Origin: Actinomycetes bacterium
Lineage (GTDB): Bacteria > Actinomycetota > Actinomycetes > Propionibacteriales > Nocardioidaceae
Reading direction: 5' to 3'
Length of the DNA: 9,031 bases
NCBI GenBank assembly: GCA_029779385.1
Contig: JAKPAQ010000226.1
Coordinates: forward strand, 1-9,031
Position numbers and translations under genes: made by a program. The notes below the pieces were generated by a model. That model had not been told where the DNA came from, ran no database searches, and worked only from the letters and a program-made list of their open reading frames with translations. Positions 7,339 to 9,031 of this stretch are shown piece after piece (position 1 is the first letter of the stretch; each line of letters starts with the position of its first letter).

Positions 7339-7827
7339 ATGGCCAAAAAGAAGAGCAACGAAGCGACTCCGGCATTGGTCGTTTTGCAAAAGGCCGGTGC
7401 GCACGTAGTCGTGCACACTTACCAGCACGACCCTCGATCTCAGTCCTACGGAAACGAGGCGGCCGAACAACTGGGTTTGGACTCGAATCGAGTTTTCAAA
7501 ACCTTGATCGTTGACGCCGACGGGTCGCTCGCCGTTGGCATCGTGCCGGTAGCTGGACTACTTGACCTAAAGGCGATTGCGGCGGCCTTAGGCGCGAAAA
7601 AGGCAACCATGGCTGACCAACAAGCGGCTCAACGGTCGACCGGCTATGTCGTCGGTGGGATCAGCCCATTTGGTCAAAAGCGGAAACTACCCACAGTTCT
7701 TGACTCAGCTGCGTTGAAGTTCGAGACGGTCTTCGTTTCCGGTGGGCGTCGCGGGCTGGACCTTGAGGTAAAACCAGTTGATCTAGTGCAACTGACCGAC
7801 GCGGTCGTCGCCAAGATCAAGCGCTAA
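7339..7827 (+). CDS. ybaK: Cys-tRNA(Pro)/Cys-tRNA(Cys) deacylase, YbaK/EbsC type
   Basis: YbaK hydrolyses Cys-tRNA(Pro) made in error by prolyl-tRNA synthetase, a free-standing editing domain acting in the cytoplasm. The 162 residues match the family length. RVFKTLIV (51-58) carries the conserved lysine K54, equivalent to the key K46 of the Haemophilus/E. coli protein. GGISPFGQKRKLPTVLD (106-122) holds the glycine-rich substrate loop, and SGGRRGLDLEV (134-144) is also typical. The first nine or so residues (MAKKKSNEA) are a charged leader. It follows the BenE-like gene by 4 nt. Its 3' end overlaps the convergent DUF2567-like gene by 11 bp and lies in a large inverted repeat. The related ProXp and INS-type deacylases are less likely given the GGISPFGQ motif. 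Confidence 0.92.
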   Translation: MAKKKSNEATPALVVLQKAGAHVVVHTYQHDPRSQSYGNEAAEQLGLDSNRVFKTLIVDADGSLAVGIVPVAGLLDLKAIAAALGAKKATMADQQAAQRSTGYVVGGISPFGQKRKLPTVLDSAALKFETVFVSGGRRGLDLEVKPVDLVQLTDAVVAKIKR

Positions 7828-7855
7828 TTTCATCGGCCGAAATTGGCTCTTGATC
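7815..7855. terminator. Stem-loop at convergent gene ends, probable bidirectional terminator
   Basis: Arms GATCAAGCGCTAATTTC (7815-7831) and GAAATTGGCTCTTGATC (7839-7855) are complementary over 17 positions with one mismatch and, on the plus-strand RNA, one G-U pair. The loop is 7 nt (ATCGGCC). The structure contains both the TAA of the YbaK-like gene and the TGA of the opposing membrane protein gene. Neither side has a U-tract, so this would be the hairpin-only type often proposed for actinobacteria. The near-perfect pairing is seen directly; the terminator role is inferred from position. Confidence 0.65.
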
Positions 7856-8332
7856 GTCCGAAGCCAGTCCGTCTGACCCTAAATAGAACGACAATGTGTA
7901 GCCCAACACTGCGCCGAGCGGCCACGCTAAGAACGGTGCCACCGCGTCAACTTTGAGTTGGGCTGGCACCTTGTCGCCCGACTCTAGTCCCGGGACTTCG
8001 CTTGGTGCCGGCGGACCCAGCAGGATGCCCAATTGCCAGCAAATAAAGGCTGCTGCCAAAGCCACCAGCGCTAAGGCAAGAACTGTCTGCCACTGGTTCG
8101 GCCTAGCCAAGCGCTCAGTGATGATGCCGAAAACGAAGGAAAGGACGACTCCGATTGCGGCGAAAGCCACCACCACCTCGAACTGACCGCCAGCGTTCGC
8201 TTCGGTTAGAAAGAGTTTGCCGTCCGAAACAACCCATAGCGACGGTTCCGCCAGCCAAGCCCAAACGACGGCCGCTGGCACCCCGGCCGCCGCGAAGCAG
8301 AGCAACAGCGAGGTCAGCCGACTCATTCTCAT
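7817..8332 (-). CDS. Small four-helix membrane protein, DUF2567-like
   Basis: The predicted protein has 171 residues with four hydrophobic segments (about residues 7-27, 51-70, 81-104 and 129-150). The first extracytoplasmic loop contains a WVVSDGKLFLTEANAGGQFE stretch, the second is proline-rich (PPAPSEVPGLESGDKVPAQ), and the C-tail is acidic. The layout of helix pairs separated by a short 'DG...E...' loop resembles the actinobacterial DUF2567 family, whose function is not known; this assignment is from memory of the pattern. The start is taken at ATG 8332 because it overlaps the dnaE stop as ATGA and has AGGA 5 nt upstream. ATG 8338 and ATG 8326 are in-frame alternatives. It is probably co-transcribed with dnaE. 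Its 3' end overlaps the convergent YbaK-like gene by 11 bp. Confidence 0.7.
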   Translation of the reverse strand: MRMSRLTSLLLCFAAAGVPAAVVWAWLAEPSLWVVSDGKLFLTEANAGGQFEVVVAFAAIGVVLSFVFGIITERLARPNQWQTVLALALVALAAAFICWQLGILLGPPAPSEVPGLESGDKVPAQLKVDAVAPFLAWPLGAVLGYTLSFYLGSDGLASDDQEPISADEISA

Positions 8333-9031
8333 ACGCATCCTGGACCCAGCAATTCCTTCAAGTCGGCGAATAGTGCCGAGGTGGACGAAATACGCAACCG
8401 TGGGTCTAGCCGCATCAACTTCGACGACCCCGGGCTCAACAGTCGAAGTTGAACTTCGGTGACGCCTGGATGCGCACCCAGAATTTTTTGGAAGGCGTCA
8501 ACCACATCGGGCGTGCAACGGTTTGAAGCAATCGAGACCACCAACGGCTGTTCGCTTCTGCCTTGGCCCACTTCTGGACGAGTGACTTCGACGGCCGACA
8601 GATCCATCCGCTCGTCGCCGCGGCGAACTCGCGCTTTCACTGCAACCAATGAGTCTTGAGTCAATATCATCTGCGACAGGTTGTAGGCGCCCTTGAACAC
8701 GGCGATCTCGATCGAGCCGTCCAAGTCTTCCAAGGTGATCGTGGCCCACGCATCACCTTTCTTACTCATCCGACGCTGAACCGAGGTGATCAGCCCGCAC
8801 AAGCGCACGTTGTCGCCGTCGGCCGGTTCGCTGTCGAGCAGTTGACCGATGGTCGAATCAGCGTTGGCCGCCAAAACGTGTTCGAGTCCGTTTAGCGGAT
8901 GGTCGGACACATATAGGCCGAGCATGTCGCGTTCGAAAGCCAATTTTTGCGTCTTGTCCCAATCTGGCATGTCGGGGATGTGTACCGTCATGCCTGATTC
9001 GTCAGCGGCGTCGAACGCGCCAAAAAGTGAG
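8329..9031 (-). CDS. dnaE: DNA polymerase III alpha subunit DnaE, C-terminal fragment
   Basis: The frame is open from the right edge to the TGA at 8329, giving the last 233 residues of the replicative polymerase catalytic subunit. It begins at SLFGAFD, part of the conserved LFG motif, which is in frame with and upstream of an internal ATG at 8991, so that ATG is not a start. KLAFERDMLGLYVSDHPL is the hallmark sequence just before the C-terminal OB fold. The OB fold runs through VRLCGLITSVQRRMSKKGDAWATITLEDLDGSIEIAVF, which is typical of DnaE1-type proteins. The rest is the short C-terminal region that in the family contributes to contacts with other replisome parts. The polymerase and PHP domains are outside the window. 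The stop overlaps the start of the DUF2567-like gene. I prefer DnaE1 over the mutagenic DnaE2 on the basis of the OB-fold and LFG motifs. Confidence 0.95.
   Translation of the reverse strand, partial: SLFGAFDAADESGMTVHIPDMPDWDKTQKLAFERDMLGLYVSDHPLNGLEHVLAANADSTIGQLLDSEPADGDNVRLCGLITSVQRRMSKKGDAWATITLEDLDGSIEIAVFKGAYNLSQMILTQDSLVAVKARVRRGDERMDLSAVEVTRPEVGQGRSEQPLVVSIASNRCTPDVVDAFQKILGAHPGVTEVQLRLLSPGSSKLMRLDPRLRISSTSALFADLKELLGPGCV

Noticed and set aside
6608..7375. A 255-codon open frame on the minus strand opposite the BenE-like gene
   Set aside because: Its Ala/Ser/Pro/Arg-rich composition is what the complement of a hydrophobic membrane protein gives; the plus-strand gene has AGGAGG and family motifs.
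8329..8991. ATG at 8991 as the start of a separate 220-residue OB-fold protein
   Set aside because: The frame continues upstream to the window edge through SLFGAFD, a DnaE motif, so this is the interior of dnaE and not a gene start.

Overview
This window looks like chromosomal DNA of a GC-rich actinobacterium (Actinomycetota), roughly 60% GC by eye. The clades are suggested by a PriA-type HisA isomerase, frequent GTG starts, GTGA/ATGA gene overlaps, TANNNT -10 boxes that leave no room for a leader, and a small DUF2567-like membrane protein coupled to dnaE. I cannot name a genus. I see no phage, transposon, CRISPR, tRNA or rRNA signals. Nearly every base is coding, and the largest intergenic gap is 55 bp.

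Layout, left to right. (1) On the minus strand, the 5' end of an ABC exporter gene runs off the left edge; its GTG start overlaps the hisF stop. (2) hisF and priA (hisA) follow on the minus strand. (3) A plus-strand YitT-family membrane protein gene sits in the middle of the histidine cluster. (4) hisH, hisB, hisC and hisD lie on the minus strand as a tight hisD-hisC-hisB-hisH operon with 1- or 4-nt overlaps. (5) Divergent from hisD, with only 24 bp between them, is a plus-strand pair: a BenE-family benzoate/H+ symporter-like protein and a YbaK/EbsC-type Cys-tRNA(Pro) deacylase. (6) Convergent with that pair, a four-helix membrane protein (DUF2567-like) is coupled to the 3' end of dnaE, which leaves the window on the right.

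The six his genes supply the later part of the pathway. PriA isomerises ProFAR to PRFAR. HisH and HisF form the glutamine amidotransferase/cyclase that makes IGP. HisB dehydrates IGP, HisC transaminates the product, and HisD performs the last two oxidations to histidine. hisG, hisE, hisI and the histidinol-phosphate phosphatase are not in the window.

The most informative signal is regulatory. The three his genes that are not coupled to an upstream gene (hisD, priA, hisF) all carry a TANNNT hexamer exactly 6 nt before a GTG start. That is the expected layout of leaderless transcripts, so the cluster is probably read from at least three separate promoters rather than as one operon. A second useful signal is a strong 17-bp stem-loop spanning the overlapping 3' ends of the ybaK-like and DUF2567-like genes, probably a bidirectional terminator. 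I found no convincing new biological system; the gene content is ordinary and the interest lies in arrangement and expression signals.
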